Shown: positions 42,879 to 43,516 of the stretch, in pieces | Numbering within the stretch: position 1 is the stretch's first letter | How the letters are laid out: the number at the start of each line of letters is the position of its first letter | Source: Oscillospiraceae bacterium | GTDB lineage: Bacteria; Bacillota; Clostridia; Oscillospirales; WRJC01 | NCBI GenBank assembly: GCA_009780985.1 | Contig: WQYZ01000011.1 | Coordinates: 1 to 43,516 of the forward strand | Direction of reading: 5' to 3' | Length of the DNA stretch: 43,516 nucleotides | The notes under the pieces: generated by a model | The model's database searches: none | Seen by the model: the letters and a program-made list of their open reading frames with translations, nothing else | Told to the model about the DNA's origin: nothing | Program-made: the position numbers and the translations under genes

Positions 42879-43516
42879 TTATTTATTCGCCGTCGTCGTT
42901 GCCTCTGCGTGGAACATAAAGTGATTATATGCGTCTACCGTTATATTAAGCGTCCCGTTAGAGAATTTTGAAGCGTCTAACGTCACGTTCTGCAGATTGT
43001 CGGCGATGCTTCCGGCATATTCGCCGTTGATGTAAATATCGAGTTTGTCGGTATCAGCAGAAGCAGTCAGCTTTAAATTAAGATTCTGTCCGTCAAAAGA
43101 CGCTGAATCTATTGACAGCGTGGGTACGGCTTTCTGCGCCGCAGTGAGAGGTTTGCCGCCGTACGGAGGCAGAACGCCCGCGAAATCGCTTCTTATATCA
43201 TCAACTTTTTTACCTAGAACAGTAATATTTTTATCGTTTCCGTTGCCGACTTTGCCAGCCTGCGTAAGATAACCTAAATATACTATGGTGTCTATATTCC
43301 AGTTTTCAATATTTGCTTCGGTTGTATCAATCGCAAGTCCGTCTTTTGATGCAAGTATACACCGTAGATTTTTCTGCGCTTGTTTTATATCGCTGACGCC
43401 GGCTTGGTCGTAACACGGGGCAGGACCGTTCTGCAGCCCCTGCAATGCATCCATGACTACAAAATTTGCGGGTCGGCAGGTGTAATAATCCGCTATCCAT
43501 TCATGATATTCTTTTG
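42879..43516 (-). CDS. DUF362-type protein with a C-terminal beta domain (partial, runs off right edge)
   Basis: The minus-strand frame is open to the right edge, so the ATG at 43454 is internal and the N-terminus lies outside. The visible 212 residues show the DUF362 end: ANFVVMDALQGLQNGPAPCY, CILASKDGLAIDTTEANI and DTIVYLGYLTQAGKVGNG. From about 80 residues before the stop begins a separate beta-sandwich (SFDGQNLNLKLTASADTDKL to the end), like Ig-type modules of surface proteins. DUF362 proteins are metal- or Fe-S-linked with unknown activity. The added beta module hints at an extracellular location; the signal peptide is not visible. Confidence 0.85.
   Translation of the reverse strand, partial: KEYHEWIADYYTCRPANFVVMDALQGLQNGPAPCYDQAGVSDIKQAQKNLRCILASKDGLAIDTTEANIENWNIDTIVYLGYLTQAGKVGNGNDKNITVLGKKVDDIRSDFAGVLPPYGGKPLTAAQKAVPTLSIDSASFDGQNLNLKLTASADTDKLDIYINGEYAGSIADNLQNVTLDASKFSNGTLNITVDAYNHFMFHAEATTTANK

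Overview
The window looks like a chromosomal piece of an AT-rich, low-GC Gram-positive anaerobe, most likely a gut or rumen Clostridia/Oscillospirales-type bacterium. The grounds are strong AAGGAGG-type ribosome binding sites with TTG and GTG starts, TTGACA/TATAAT promoters, many lipoproteins, a glycyl radical enzyme with its oxygen-sensitive activase, DUF951 beside prfA, and two beta-glucan-type glycoside hydrolases. No rRNA, tRNA, CRISPR array, phage module or intact insertion sequence was seen. The taxonomic placement is inference.

Layout: 1-2025 holds a two-subunit (heterodimeric) ABC exporter; the partner is cut by the left edge. 2026-2952 has two divergent perfect-consensus promoters, a 40-bp palindrome and a decayed serine hydrolase. 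2954-6981 carries an MFS transporter, a cytoplasmic beta-helix protein and an orphan sugar-binding lipoprotein. 7116-11598 has glpK (promoter with a Fur/PerR-like box), an ECF sigma factor with a long extra C-terminal region, and an AraC regulator whose C-terminus resembles the third domain of the DNA polymerase sliding clamp. 11818-14862 is a run of small genes: HAD hydrolase, a DUF4160 pair, DinB-like protein, lipoprotein. 14944-18203 is recN, a small membrane protein and tyrS, closed by a 42-bp-arm inverted repeat. 18355-23117 holds a GH5 lipoprotein, a glycosyltransferase and, convergent, a membrane-anchored GH16.

23122-30563 is a long co-directional housekeeping run on the minus strand (DUF951, prfA, alpha/beta hydrolase, SpoU methyltransferase, membrane protein, tsaC/sua5, coaE, lytic transglycosylase, M18 aminopeptidase) that runs into the GH16 gene with a 4-base gap. 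30621-32805 holds a small membrane protein, a nucleoside hydrolase and an AAC(3)-fold acetyltransferase. 33044-34591 is a second orphan sugar-binding lipoprotein, a paralogue of the first. 34745-36873 is a complete polar amino acid ABC importer with a palindromic repeat between the binding protein and the permease. 37026-38132 is an XRE regulator.

38204-42771 is the most interesting block: a four-gene minus-strand run of CBM9-like lipoprotein, glycyl radical activase, GNAT acetyltransferase and glycyl radical enzyme. The enzyme has the glycyl radical loop and the active-site Cys, but the Glu found two residues after that Cys in the known dehydratases and lyases is replaced by Trp, so its reaction cannot be assigned. 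The right edge cuts a DUF362-type protein. The recurring theme is scavenging of plant or microbial polysaccharide, peptides, amino acids, nucleosides and glycerol by an anaerobe, set among conserved translation and repair genes.
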